A stretch of 64,000 bases of DNA from Krasilnikovia cinnamomea. GTDB lineage: Bacteria > Actinomycetota > Actinomycetes > Mycobacteriales > Micromonosporaceae. The stretch covers positions 6,138,001 to 6,202,000 of the forward strand of contig NZ_SHKY01000001.1 of assembly GCF_004217545.1 (NCBI RefSeq), read 5' to 3'. Numbering within the stretch: position 1 is the stretch's first letter; each line of letters starts with the position of its first letter. Of this stretch, positions 32,365-40,507 are shown one piece after another. The position numbers and the translations under genes were made by a program. The notes beneath the pieces were generated by a model. It saw only the letters and a list, made by a program, of their open reading frames with translations, was not told where the DNA came from and searched no databases.

Positions 32365-33966
32365 TCAGGTGCCCTCGCGGTCGCGGTAGGCGCGCACGCG
32401 GCGATCCCGGGGCGTCCCGGTGACCACCCGATTGCGGCCCTGGTGCTTGGCGGCGTACAGGTTGCGGTCGGCGTCGGCCAGGGCGCTGGACTGGGCTGGT
32501 GGCGAGGTCTCGTCGGCCGCGGCGACGCCGATGCTGACCGTGACCGACCAGCCGTCGGGGAGCCCGTCGCAGACGTGGTCGGCGATGGCCTGCCGGATGG
32601 TGTCGAGCTTGGCGGCCGCCTCGGCGACGGGAGTCGCCGGCAGCACGGCAAGGAACTCCTCGCCGCCAATGCGGGCGACGAAACCGTCGGGGGTGACGGC
32701 GGCCAGGCCGGTTTCCAGCAGCTTCGCGACCTGTACGAGCACCTGGTCGCCGGTGTCGTGCGACAGCGTGTCGTTGATGCGCTTGAAGTGGTCGATGTCG
32801 ACCAGCGCCACGCTGAGAGCGGGATCCACCGCGATCAGGGCGGAGAGTTCCTCGTCGACGAAACGACGGTTGTGCAGGCCGGTCAGGGGGTCACGCAGGG
32901 CCTGCTCGCGGAAGCGCCTGGCGTCCTCCCGGGCCTCGGTGGTTTCGAAGATCGCGTGCCGGATCTGCGCCTCGGCTTCCCGTTCCTTTGAGCGCAGTCG
33001 CTCCTGGGCGGCGACGAACTCCTTCTGCGCGGTGAACGCCGCCGCGTAGTCGCCGCGCGCCGCGTGCAGTTCGGCCTGCTCCCCGTACGCCTGAACCAGC
33101 GGCCCGTTCAGCCCGCTCTCGTCGCATAGCGCGCGACAGGCGTCCAGGCTGTGCTGGGCCGCGGTAGTGTCGCCGAGCCCGCGCTGGGCGCGGGCCAGAG
33201 TGAGCAGGAAATAGGCCAGATCGTCGGCCTGGTCGACATGTCCGGCCTCATGTTGGGCGATGCACGTACGCATCGTCGTCGCGGCCTGCTGGTACTCGCC
33301 GTTCGCGACCTGGATGTCGGCGAGCGTGTGCAGGGCCGACTGGTCGAGGTCGACGGCGTGGGCCTCGGCGTACTCGACCATCCGGGCTGCGACGTGCTGG
33401 GCGCGGGAGAACTCACCAGCCTCATGCTCGAGGAAGGCCCAGTTGTTGAGCAGGATGATCAGCCGCTGCCACTGGTGCGCGGCCTGCGCCAGCTCCTCGG
33501 CCTGGCGGTAGCGCACGCGTGCCGCGTCCATCGCGCCGATCTGGGCCAGCGCGTCGGCCAGCTTGGTCCGGTGTTTGATCTGGGTGAAGGTGGTGGCGGT
33601 GTCGTCGAGCAGTTCCACCGCGCTCAGCGCGTGCTCCAGGGCCTTGGCCCCGTCACCGGCCATGCGCTCGATCATCGAGCTGATGAGGTGGGTGCGGGCC
33701 TGCAGCAGCCGGTCCTCGTGGCGTTGCGCCCACGCCTGAATGTCCTGAAGTTGCCAGGCGATCCCGGCGAGCCTGCCGGTCGCCAGGGCGAGAGCGGTCC
33801 GGCACAACCGGGCGCGCATGAGAAGGCCCTCGTCGCCCAGTGCCGCGGCCCGCTGTTCGAGGCCGGCCGCGGTGGAGTAGCCGGCCTCGGAGTCAGTGAT
33901 GACCTGTTCCTCGATTTCGAGCAGGGCGGCCGACAGCTCCTCGACGCCCATCGCATGATCGTCCAT
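32365..33966 (-). CDS. TPR-GGDEF diguanylate cyclase
   Basis: A 533-residue cytoplasmic protein. The N-terminal two thirds (about residues 10-360) is a helical TPR-like array (for example LHTLADIQVANGEYQQAATT), followed by a coiled helix KEREAEAQIRHAIFETTEAR. The C-terminal GGDEF domain (about 375-515) has DPLTGLHNRRFVDEEL, VDIDHFKRINDTLSHDTGD and the active-site signature GGEEF, which is functional in cyclases. No RxxD inhibitory site is seen 5 residues upstream. It should make cyclic di-GMP, with the TPR part as the sensor. Start: ATG at 33966 with GGAGG about 10 nt upstream; a second ATG lies five codons later. Confidence 0.9.
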   Translation of the reverse strand: MDDHAMGVEELSAALLEIEEQVITDSEAGYSTAAGLEQRAAALGDEGLLMRARLCRTALALATGRLAGIAWQLQDIQAWAQRHEDRLLQARTHLISSMIERMAGDGAKALEHALSAVELLDDTATTFTQIKHRTKLADALAQIGAMDAARVRYRQAEELAQAAHQWQRLIILLNNWAFLEHEAGEFSRAQHVAARMVEYAEAHAVDLDQSALHTLADIQVANGEYQQAATTMRTCIAQHEAGHVDQADDLAYFLLTLARAQRGLGDTTAAQHSLDACRALCDESGLNGPLVQAYGEQAELHAARGDYAAAFTAQKEFVAAQERLRSKEREAEAQIRHAIFETTEAREDARRFREQALRDPLTGLHNRRFVDEELSALIAVDPALSVALVDIDHFKRINDTLSHDTGDQVLVQVAKLLETGLAAVTPDGFVARIGGEEFLAVLPATPVAEAAAKLDTIRQAIADHVCDGLPDGWSVTVSIGVAAADETSPPAQSSALADADRNLYAAKHQGRNRVVTGTPRDRRVRAYRDREGT

Positions 33967-34425
33967 CACCACCCGGCCTCCACCGTCGCCGATCGGTCGC
34001 CAGCCTATTGTCCGGTAATCGACCCAATCACGAGGATTAACGATACGTTGTCCCACGCACGCGGTGCTGCGGGCGAGTTGGTGGCGCCCGAAACGGGCCA
34101 TGCGTTGGCGAACGCGACGGCATCGGTCAGCACCCGACGCAATCCGTCGATCGCGGCCCCGACCAGACCGCCTTCCGGCGCTCCGCGGCGGTACAGCCGG
34201 ACGGTGCCCAAGGCGAGTAGCCCCGACACCGGGCCGGCACTATCGCGAACAACGGCACGATCCGGTCCAGGACGTACGCCGCCTCGTCGGTCGACGCGGA
34301 GCAGTTCGTCGCCCATGAACGCCGCGAACAGGACCGCTGGAAGCGGGACGGATAGCCGCGGGGCCGGCGCACGGTCCCGCAACCGAAAGTAAGCTGCGCC
34401 GGGCGGGGTTCCGTACTGAGGCACC
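33967..34425. other. Gap with no well-supported gene
   Basis: 459 bp between the divergent GGDEF and STAS/ATPase starts. A minus-strand frame (34005-34427) encodes 140 residues ending AWDNVSLILVIGSITGQ, slightly like the end of a PP2C phosphatase, but it lacks other phosphatase motifs. I treat the stretch as a long regulatory region or a decayed gene. Confidence 0.4.
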
Positions 34426-35244
34426 ATGGACGGTATGGACCCGGCACAGGATCGGCCCCCTACCGGCCCGGACCCGCACGACGGCTACGGGCCGCCCCCA
34501 CTGCGCTGGGTGGTGGAGCAGGTGGACACGCGGCTGCTGGTGCGCCTGTCCGGTGAGTTGTCGACGGCCAGCGCCCCCCGGGTGCGGGCCGTACTGGTGA
34601 AAGCGCTGGCCGATCACCCCGACGCGGTGGTGGTGGACCTTGCCGGGCTCGTCGTGCGGCAGTCCGCGGCGGTGACGGTGTTCAAGGCGGCGGCCCGGCA
34701 GGCCGCCCGCTGGCCCGGTATCCCACTGCTGCTGTGCACCGCCGACCCGCCCACCACCAAGCTGCTGCGCGCCCTGCGGCTGCCGGTGTTCCCGACGGCG
34801 CAGCAGGCGCTGGCCACCGCACCGCAGCCCCGGCTGACCATGCTCGCCGACACGCTGCTGCCCGTGCCCAGCGCGGCGCACCACGCCCGGGAACTGGCCG
34901 CCGAGGCGTGTACCCGCTGGCGGCTGCCGCATCTGATCGGCTTCGCCGGCTTGATCGCCAGCGAACTGGTCGCCAACGCCGTCGAGCACGCCCGCACCCT
35001 GGTCGATATCCGATTCACGGTCGGCCACCGATACCTCATGATCAGCGTACGGGACGGCTCGACGGACGTACCGTCTCCGAGCTGGGCGCCGCTGTCCGAC
35101 GCTGAAACCGGGCGGGGCATGCTGCTGGTCGACGCCACCGCGCACCGATGGGGGAGCCTCCCCGTGGAGGGCGGCAAGGTCGTGTGGGCCACCCTGCGCA
35201 CGCGACCTGTCCCAGACGACCGGCCGAACGGGGGACCCGCGTAG
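34426..35244 (+). CDS. STAS plus anti-sigma kinase (RsbW-like) fusion
   Basis: A 272-residue cytoplasmic protein with TGAGG before ATG. Residues about 30-115 form a STAS domain (LVRLSGELSTASAPRVRAVL, DAVVVDLAGL), but the usual phospho-Ser position reads VVRQSAAVTVFK. Residues about 140-255 are a HATPase_c_2 domain with N box ASELVANAVEHA, D box SVRDGS and G box ETGRGMLLVDATAHRWG. This order joins an anti-anti-sigma module and an anti-sigma kinase in one chain, so it may autoregulate. The separate STAS protein encoded convergently downstream is a likely partner. A sigma factor target is not in the window apart from SigK, which belongs to a different class. Confidence 0.88.
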   Translation: MDGMDPAQDRPPTGPDPHDGYGPPPLRWVVEQVDTRLLVRLSGELSTASAPRVRAVLVKALADHPDAVVVDLAGLVVRQSAAVTVFKAAARQAARWPGIPLLLCTADPPTTKLLRALRLPVFPTAQQALATAPQPRLTMLADTLLPVPSAAHHARELAAEACTRWRLPHLIGFAGLIASELVANAVEHARTLVDIRFTVGHRYLMISVRDGSTDVPSPSWAPLSDAETGRGMLLVDATAHRWGSLPVEGGKVVWATLRTRPVPDDRPNGGPA

Positions 35245-35256
35245 CCGGGGGCGAGG

Positions 35257-35589
35257 TCAGTCGCCAGCCAGGCTGGCCAGCAGCTCCGCCACCCCGGACA
35301 CGCGCAGCACGTACTGCGCGATGCCGTGCGCGCCGACTACCCGGTACCGGTATCCGCGCTCCGCCGCCGCGTCCCGGCCCCGCAACAGCGCCCGAATCCC
35401 GGCCGCGCCCAGGAACGACACCTGCGCCAAGTCGATGACCAGCACGGCCACCTGGCACTGCTCAACCGTAGCGACGATGACGGCGGCCAGCGCCTCGTCC
35501 ACGCTGGCGTCCACGTCCCCACGCACCACGATCCGGATCGCCCCTCCCGGATCCTCGTGGTGTGTTTCCCAGGAACACTGCTCCGTCAT
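35257..35589 (-). CDS. STAS-domain anti-sigma-factor antagonist
   Basis: A 110-residue single STAS domain. ATG at 35589; a longer reading from 35622 lacks an RBS. AIRIVVRGDVDASVDEALAA is the N-terminal strand-turn-helix, and VLVIDLAQVSFLGAAGIRAL holds the conserved DLxxVxFLxxxGI motif; the phospho-acceptor Ser position is Phe/Leu-Gly here (SFLGAAG instead of DSSG), so regulation by phosphorylation may be lost or use the preceding Ser. It would bind anti-sigma kinases such as the neighbouring STAS-HATPase protein. It is convergent with that gene (12 nt apart). Confidence 0.85.
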   Translation of the reverse strand: MTEQCSWETHHEDPGGAIRIVVRGDVDASVDEALAAVIVATVEQCQVAVLVIDLAQVSFLGAAGIRALLRGRDAAAERGYRYRVVGAHGIAQYVLRVSGVAELLASLAGD

Positions 35590-35882
35590 CACGTACCCGC
35601 CTCGGCCGGCCCCGTGCCACATTCACCCCCTATCAAACACCGGCGGGAGTCAACCGGTGGGTCTGCGGACGGCCGCGGGCGGGCGGTCAGGGTGGCCCGT
35701 ACGATCTTGTCAATGCGGCGTGGGCGTCGATCCCCGTGCGGTGGCGGTGGTGTGCACCGCGTGCGGGCCGAGCCTACGGGCCGGATTCCCGAGCATCCGG
35801 CCCGCCGGATCGACGCTGCGGGCTCGCCGAACGGATGCCGGAACGTGCACTACACGCAATTCCCGCCGGTTTGGAGTGAGGG
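35590..35882. other. Divergent control region with a 10-bp hairpin
   Basis: 293 bp between the STAS gene and the ferritin-like gene. A perfect 10-bp inverted repeat at 35777-35804 (CGGGCCGGAT / ATCCGGCCCG, loop TCCCGAGC) sits about 80 nt before the downstream GTG. It might be a leader structure or an operator. No gene recognised. Confidence 0.45.
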
Positions 35883-37148
35883 GTGCGGGTATCCGAAGCG
35901 GACATGTTCAGGCGGCTTCCGGGAGCGATCATGTTCAACCCGCTGGATCACAAGGGCATCCCCCTTGATCAGCAGATCCGCAACTGGCGTGAGCTCAATG
36001 TGGAACCGATCGACCCGGAAGCGGTGGACCCGTACACCCGGTGCCGGATCATCACGATGAACGGGATCGAGGTGGAGGCGATCCTGTTCCAGCACCAGTT
36101 CGCCCGTAACTGTCCCGACGACGAGGTGCGCCGCCAGCTCGCGTACACCCGGTTCGTGGAGAGTCAGCAGCAGCGGGTAGTGAACTGGCTGCTGCCCGGT
36201 CTCGCGTCGGTGCTGGAGACCACGCTCGGGTACGAGCAGGTGGCGGTGGACCTGACCGCGTGGGTGGCCCGGCACGAATCCGATCCGTACCTGAAGCAGG
36301 CGTACGAGTTCGGGGTGCTGGAGGACTTCGATCACCTGTACCGGTACGCGAACCTGTACGAGATGGTGGAGCGGCGCAAGGCCGAGAAGATCGTCGACGA
36401 GCTGACCGAGGTGATGCCCGGACGCCCGACCGTGGCCGAGTTCCGGCACCCGTACGACAACGTCCGCGACCCGTACCAGAAGGACGCAGCCGACCCCCGC
36501 TCGAAGCTGCACGCGTTGACGATCCTGTCGGCTGAGCAACAGGTGATGATCTACTACATGAACGTCGGGCCGCAGTACATGGAGCCGATCGCCCGGCAGC
36601 TCTATCAGGAGATCAGCCTGATCGAGCAGGAACACGTCACCCACTACGAGTCGCTGCTCGACCCGCGGGAGACGTGGTGGGAACGGCTGGTGCTGCACGA
36701 GTACAACGAATGCTGGCTGTACTACTCGTTCCACCGCCAGGAGAGCGACCGCCGCATCAAGGCGATCTGGGAGCTGCACCTGCAGATGGAACTGGCCCAC
36801 CTGCAGCAGGCGTGTGAACTGCTACGCCGCTTCGACGGCCGGGAACCGGAACAGATCGTCGGCACCTCCGGGCTACCGGAGCCGTTGTCGTTCGAGCCGA
36901 ACAAGGACTACCTGCGCCATCTGCTGGCCACCCAGATCGACCTGACCACGCTGGGCGCCGGGTACGTCCGCGAGGCCCACGAGCGGTTCGAACAGATGCA
37001 GGAACAGATCCACGGCGGGCAGCAGCCGCCCAGCGAGCAGGTCATCGACCTGCATCGGGAACGGTTCGGCGACGAGTACCGGATCGAAACCGAAGGCCCG
37101 CACCCGGTCGAGTCGCTGCGCGCCAGGGAGGGGGACCGTCGTGCCTGA
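35883..37148 (+). CDS. Ferritin-like (putative diiron) protein, unknown function
   Basis: A 421-residue soluble, strongly helical protein. GTG start preceded by GGAGTGAGG. Metal-binding motifs of ferritin-like proteins are suggested by LIEQEHVTHYE (ExxH) and LQMELAHLQQ (ExxH), with Glu/His-rich helices before them (VLEDFDHLYRYANLYE, RFVESQQQRVVNWL). The two ExxH sites spaced by about 70 residues fit a four-helix diiron bundle embedded in a larger chain. The last 80 residues are charged. It is translationally coupled (8-nt overlap) to a hemerythrin-domain protein, which supports an oxygen-, iron- or nitric-oxide-related role. I do not know a characterised relative, so the function is open. Confidence 0.72.
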   Translation: MRVSEADMFRRLPGAIMFNPLDHKGIPLDQQIRNWRELNVEPIDPEAVDPYTRCRIITMNGIEVEAILFQHQFARNCPDDEVRRQLAYTRFVESQQQRVVNWLLPGLASVLETTLGYEQVAVDLTAWVARHESDPYLKQAYEFGVLEDFDHLYRYANLYEMVERRKAEKIVDELTEVMPGRPTVAEFRHPYDNVRDPYQKDAADPRSKLHALTILSAEQQVMIYYMNVGPQYMEPIARQLYQEISLIEQEHVTHYESLLDPRETWWERLVLHEYNECWLYYSFHRQESDRRIKAIWELHLQMELAHLQQACELLRRFDGREPEQIVGTSGLPEPLSFEPNKDYLRHLLATQIDLTTLGAGYVREAHERFEQMQEQIHGGQQPPSEQVIDLHRERFGDEYRIETEGPHPVESLRAREGDRRA

Positions 37149-37734
37149 GCCGACGACTGCCGACACGGCGGTCCCGACCGGTCCCGACGTCGATGTCGTG
37201 GACCTGCTGCTGACCCAGCACGCCCGGATCGAGGAGCAGTTCCTGCTGGTCGCCGCCGCCACCGGCGACGCCAGACAGGAAACATTCGACGACCTCGTCC
37301 GGCTCCTCGCGGTGCATGAAACCGCCGAGGAGGAAGTCGTCCACCCGCTCAGCCGCAGCCTCCTCGACGACGGCGACCCGCTCATCGACGACCGCCTCGC
37401 CGAGGAACACCAGGCCAAAGACATGCTCAAACAAATGCTCGACGCCGGAGCCGACGACGCCGGCTTCGACGACGCACTCCTGCTGCTGCGCCACGCCGTG
37501 TTGTCGCACGCCCGCCACGAGGAACGCTACGAGTTCCCCGCACTGCGCGCGAAAGTGCCCGCCGACCAGTTGCGCGCCCTGGCCACCGCCGTCCGGGCCG
37601 CCGAGGCGCTCGCCCCGACCCGCCCGCACCCTGGCACGGAGTCGGCCACGGCCAACCTCGTACTGGGGCCACCCCTCGCGATCATCGACCGCGTCCGCGA
37701 CGCCATCCGCAGCGCCACCAGGCCCGGGTCGTGA
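37141..37734 (+). CDS. Hemerythrin-domain protein
   Basis: A 197-residue cytoplasmic protein. GTG start with GGAGGGGGA upstream, 8-nt overlap with the ferritin-like gene. Diiron ligands of a HHE bundle are visible in order: HARIEEQF, VHETAEEEVVHPL, EEHQAKDML and LSHARHEERYEFPAL. The C-terminal 60 residues (about 135-197) are a low-complexity Ala/Pro-rich tail. HHE proteins bind oxygen, iron or nitric oxide via a non-heme diiron site. The coupled pair with a ferritin-like protein suggests iron or redox sensing. Confidence 0.88.
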   Translation: MPEPTTADTAVPTGPDVDVVDLLLTQHARIEEQFLLVAAATGDARQETFDDLVRLLAVHETAEEEVVHPLSRSLLDDGDPLIDDRLAEEHQAKDMLKQMLDAGADDAGFDDALLLLRHAVLSHARHEERYEFPALRAKVPADQLRALATAVRAAEALAPTRPHPGTESATANLVLGPPLAIIDRVRDAIRSATRPGS

Positions 37735-38090
37735 GCCGGCCGGCACCCCCGGCTCCCGACTTCCACGCGAGCTCCCTCGCCCAGGACCGATAAGACCGCA
37801 TCGCCAAGCAACGCATTTGGGCCCAGCTTCGGTCTGCGCAGACGACGGAGCAGAATCCCGCCCAGGGACACACGGTGGCGCAAGGGGCGCCGCGTCGCAG
37901 GCGTCCGTCGCGGTTTGGTGTGCTCCGCGAGCCGGGCCCTCGGCCATGCGATCCAGACGGCCCGGCCGCACCGGTCGGCGTCTTTGCTCAGATGCCCTTC
38001 GGCCAGGTCGTCGCCCCGATCGAGGTCGGGTCCCGGCCGTGCAGCCCGCAGTGTCCCGGCTTGCGGCAGACCAGCGGTTGCGCCGGTCAT
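37735..38090. other. Gap between convergent genes, no recognised gene
   Basis: 356 bp between the hemerythrin stop and the convergent DUF4383 gene. A weak 6-bp hairpin (AGCCGG / CCGGCT, 37734-37754) follows the stop and may be a terminator. Open frames on both strands encode low-complexity Arg/Pro-rich sequence without a recognisable motif. It could be a degraded gene. Confidence 0.4.
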
Positions 38091-38540
38091 TCACTGCCGG
38101 GCTGTGTCAGCACGTCGGCTGGCGAGCAGGCCGAGCCCGATCATGCCGAGGCCGAGGACGAAATGCAGCCAGTCGTCGGCGTTGTTGATCGGGAGGAAGT
38201 TGGCGCCGCTGCTCTCATTGATGATCAGCCCGTACAGCCACAGGAGCAGGTAGATGGCACCGCCTCCGATGAGGTAGAGCCGCGCGGTGTCGACCCGGCG
38301 GGCCATCGCGATGCCCGCGATACCGAACAGCAGGTGCACGATGTTGTGCAGCACCGACACCTGGAAGACACCCAGTAGTAGAGCGTCGGAGTGGTGACCG
38401 GCGAAGGTCATCTGGTCGTAGTTGCTGGTGAGTCCGGGGATGAACCCGGCGATGCCCACCACCAGGAACACCACGCCGACGATCAACGCGAGCCGGCTGA
38501 CAAGGGCACCGGAGGTGGCCCTGGTTCGTGAAGTCACCAT
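38091..38540 (-). CDS. DUF4383-type integral membrane protein
   Basis: A 149-residue membrane protein with four helices (about residues 15-37, 57-78, 84-105 and 118-138). ATG at 38540 has AGGAGA about 9 nt upstream. DUF4383 features are GFIPGLT after the first helix, the second helix with VSVLHNIVHLLFGIAGIAMA, and NNADDWLHFVLGLGMIGLGL at the end. Two conserved His (LHNIVH and LH) in helices could bind a ligand or metal. It has no assigned function; such proteins are frequent in stress-related gene neighbourhoods of actinobacteria. It is divergent from the CBS-domain gene. Confidence 0.88.
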   Translation of the reverse strand: MVTSRTRATSGALVSRLALIVGVVFLVVGIAGFIPGLTSNYDQMTFAGHHSDALLLGVFQVSVLHNIVHLLFGIAGIAMARRVDTARLYLIGGGAIYLLLWLYGLIINESSGANFLPINNADDWLHFVLGLGMIGLGLLASRRADTARQ

Positions 38541-38723
38541 GATTGCTTGGTCTCCTGTCGAAGATCGGGTGTCGAAGGCGCCGTTCCCGGCCCCTGCGGC
38601 GGCGTAGTGCCTGACCCCGGGATTCCCTCATCGACGCCGATAAACCTCATTGGCGGGAGTTTCGGTGCCTGCCCTCCGGGAAGCCCGTGAGGGTCAGCAC
38701 CCACCCCACACCGGAGGTAGGCC

Positions 38724-39110
38724 ATGCCAGAGCAGGTACGTGAGCTGATGGCCGTGCCAATCACCGTTCCGGCCGACACCACGCTGAGCGAGGCGGCCGA
38801 GCTGATGCGCGACGCCGACATCGGCAACCTGGTCATCGCCGACGGCGGACGGCCACACGGCATCGTGACCGACCGGGACATCGTGATCCATGGCATCGCC
38901 GATCACCGGTCCCCGGACGCCACCACCGTCGGTGACATCTGCACCAACGACCTCGCCACCGTCGGGCCGGACGCTCCGGTGGAGCGGGCAGCGCAGCTCA
39001 TGCGCGAAACAGCGGTCTGGCGACTGCCGGTCGTCGACGGCGACCGGGTGGTGGGGGTCGTGGCGTTAAGTGACCTCAGTCCGGACCCGCGTCACCCGGC
39101 TGCGGCCTGA
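38724..39110 (+). CDS. CBS-domain pair protein
   Basis: A 128-residue cytoplasmic protein with RBS GGAGGTAGGCC. It consists only of two CBS repeats: PADTTLSEAAELMRDADIGN with VTDRDIVIHGIA, and DAPVERAAQLMRETAVWRLP with VVGVVALSDLS. Such stand-alone pairs bind adenine nucleotides (AMP, ATP, NAD) and sense energy or redox state. The end abuts a recQ remnant on the opposite strand. Confidence 0.92.
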   Translation: MPEQVRELMAVPITVPADTTLSEAAELMRDADIGNLVIADGGRPHGIVTDRDIVIHGIADHRSPDATTVGDICTNDLATVGPDAPVERAAQLMRETAVWRLPVVDGDRVVGVVALSDLSPDPRHPAAA

Positions 39111-39186
39111 GCAGATCCTTGTCACGTACGGCCGGCAGTGAGAGCGTCCGGTAGCCCTCCGCGTCGAAGAGCACGGTGAGCCGCTC
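39076..39186 (-). pseudogene. Fragment of a recQ C-terminus
   Basis: On the minus strand LAHERLTVLFDAEGYRTLSL then PAVRDKDLLRPQ and a stop at 39076. This resembles the end of actinobacterial RecQ-type helicases (xVTVLFDxxGYRTLxLPxVxxxxLL), from memory. No helicase motifs are present upstream in this frame, so the fragment cannot be functional. It overlaps the CBS gene end and abuts a second recQ fragment on the other strand. Confidence 0.5.
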
Positions 39187-39290
39187 ATGCGCGAGCCGGC
39201 CCGGGTGATCGGTGGCTTCGACCGGCCCAACATCTGGCTGGGCGTCCACCGCCAGCTCACCGCCGAGGACAAGCGTAAGGAAAGCCGAGA
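39187..39290 (+). pseudogene. Fragment of a recQ central domain (inverted relative to the C-terminal fragment)
   Basis: On the plus strand ARVIGGFDRPNIWLGVHRQL followed by TAEDKRKE reads like the segment of RecQ helicases between the two RecA-like lobes (V-x-GFDRPNIxLxVxR). It runs on from the minus-strand fragment with opposite orientation, implying an inversion plus deletion of an ancestral recQ gene. Confidence 0.5.
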
Positions 39291-39307
39291 CGGGGCAACA
39301 CGGAGCC

Positions 39308-39712
39308 ATGCTGGCTTTCCACCGGACGCTCGCGGGCGCGACATTGGCCGCCGCCGCGATGGTCGGCTGTGCCGGTTGCGCCGAGCGTGACGGTGCCGCA
39401 ACCGCCGTGCAGTATCTGAGCGCGGCGGTGACCGCCGGCGACGGCGCCGCCGCGTGCGAGGTCCTCGCTCCCGAGACCCGGGCCGCCGTCACGGAGTCCG
39501 CCGGTGTGAGCTGCCCGGAGGCGATCATCGATGCGGGTCTGACGCCGCTGGGCGCCGTGCACAGCGTCGCCGTGTACGGGCAGTGGGCGCGCGTGGTCAC
39601 GGATCACGACACCGTGTTCCTGGCGGCCTTCGGCTCGGGCTGGAAGGTCGTGGCCGCGGGCTGCCGATCCCAGGGCGAGCGCCCGTACGACTGCCGCGTC
39701 CAGGGGGGTTGA
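39308..39712 (+). CDS. Small lipoprotein
   Basis: A 134-residue exported protein. ATG at 39308 has CGGAG 3-7 nt upstream. The signal peptide LAFHRTLAGATLAAAAMVGC ends in the lipobox MVGC; a further Cys follows (AGC). The mature part has SAAVTAGDGAAACEVLAPET and VSCPEAI, a layout seen in actinobacterial NTF2-like lipoproteins, and four more cysteines that could make disulfides. Followed after 2 nt by a 27-residue membrane peptide and then a DUF6766 protein, forming a compact three-gene unit. Confidence 0.82.
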   Translation: MLAFHRTLAGATLAAAAMVGCAGCAERDGAATAVQYLSAAVTAGDGAAACEVLAPETRAAVTESAGVSCPEAIIDAGLTPLGAVHSVAVYGQWARVVTDHDTVFLAAFGSGWKVVAAGCRSQGERPYDCRVQGG

Positions 39713-39714
39713 TC

Positions 39715-39798
39715 ATGCGTACGCTGTTCGTGTCCTGCCTGGTGGCCATCGCGGTGGGCCTGGCGTACTTCGTCGTCATCGGCGTGTTGCAGCGGTGA
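39715..39798 (+). CDS. 27-residue single-pass membrane peptide
   Basis: ATG at 39715 with GGGGGG 7-12 nt upstream; encodes MRTLFVSCLVAIAVGLAYFV then VIGVLQR, almost entirely one hydrophobic helix flanked by Arg. The stop overlaps the DUF6766 start by GTGA, strong evidence that it is translated. It may be a small regulatory subunit for the adjacent membrane protein. Confidence 0.7.
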   Translation: MRTLFVSCLVAIAVGLAYFVVIGVLQR

Positions 39799-40481
39799 GG
39801 CGGCTACTGATGCGGCGGTTACGCGACCACTCGCTCGGCTCGGTGTTCGGGCTGTTGTTCCTGCTGGCCCTGGTCGGTCAGGCATTCGCCGGGCACGCCG
39901 ACTTCAACGCTCAGCAGCTCACCAACGGGCTGCCGCCAGTCTCGCTGGGCCGGTACCTGACCTCGGCCAGCTTCGCCGTCGACGTCGCTGAGAACTGGCA
40001 GTCCGAGTACCTGCAGTTCTTCCTGTTCATCATCCTGACGGTGTGGCTGGTGCAGAAGGGGTCACCTGAGTCGAAGCCGCTGGACAAGGCCGGGCTGGAG
40101 TCCGACCGGGACCAGCACGTCGGGCAGCACGCCTCGGCGGCGTCCCCCGCCTGGGCGAAGGCGCCGGGTTGGCGCCTCGGCGTCTATTCGAACTCCCTGG
40201 GCATCGTCATGGGAGTGGTCTTCGTGCTGGCCTGGCTCGCGCAGTCGGTGGCGGGTGTCGCGGCGTACAACGAGCGGCAGCTCAGTCAGCTGCAGGATCC
40301 GGTGTCGTGGGCGGCGTACCTGCTCGAGCCGGACTTCTGGAACCGGACGTTGCAGAACTGGCAGTCGGAGCTGCTGGCCGTGGCATCCATGGTCATCCTG
40401 TCGATCTACCTGCGCCAGCGTGGCTCACCGGAGTCGAAACCGGTCGGCACGGCACACGGCGTGACCGGCGTCGAAGGGTAA
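39795..40481 (+). CDS. DUF6766-type membrane protein with internal duplication
   Basis: A 228-residue membrane protein, GTG start coupled to the upstream peptide. Two homologous halves: each has a helix, an outside loop with N/D-x-x-QL, an ENWQSE or QNWQSE motif, a second helix and a cytoplasmic end with (K/R)GSPESKPL/V. The first half covers about residues 9-96 and the second about 125-220, so four helices in total. Function unknown. The internal repeat suggests pseudo-twofold symmetry. The lipoprotein-peptide-DUF6766 unit might form one membrane complex. Confidence 0.85.
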   Translation: MRRLLMRRLRDHSLGSVFGLLFLLALVGQAFAGHADFNAQQLTNGLPPVSLGRYLTSASFAVDVAENWQSEYLQFFLFIILTVWLVQKGSPESKPLDKAGLESDRDQHVGQHASAASPAWAKAPGWRLGVYSNSLGIVMGVVFVLAWLAQSVAGVAAYNERQLSQLQDPVSWAAYLLEPDFWNRTLQNWQSELLAVASMVILSIYLRQRGSPESKPVGTAHGVTGVEG

Positions 40482-40507
40482 CAAGGGCATAGCACCCCTT
40501 CGCCGGT

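Noticed and set aside
33151..34392. Plus-strand frame across the GGDEF gene and following gap
   Set aside because: No RBS, no domain, and Gly/Val-rich shadow composition.
34005..34427. PP2C-like phosphatase remnant on the minus strand
   Set aside because: Only the final DNVSLILV resembles the family; metal-binding Asp motifs are absent.
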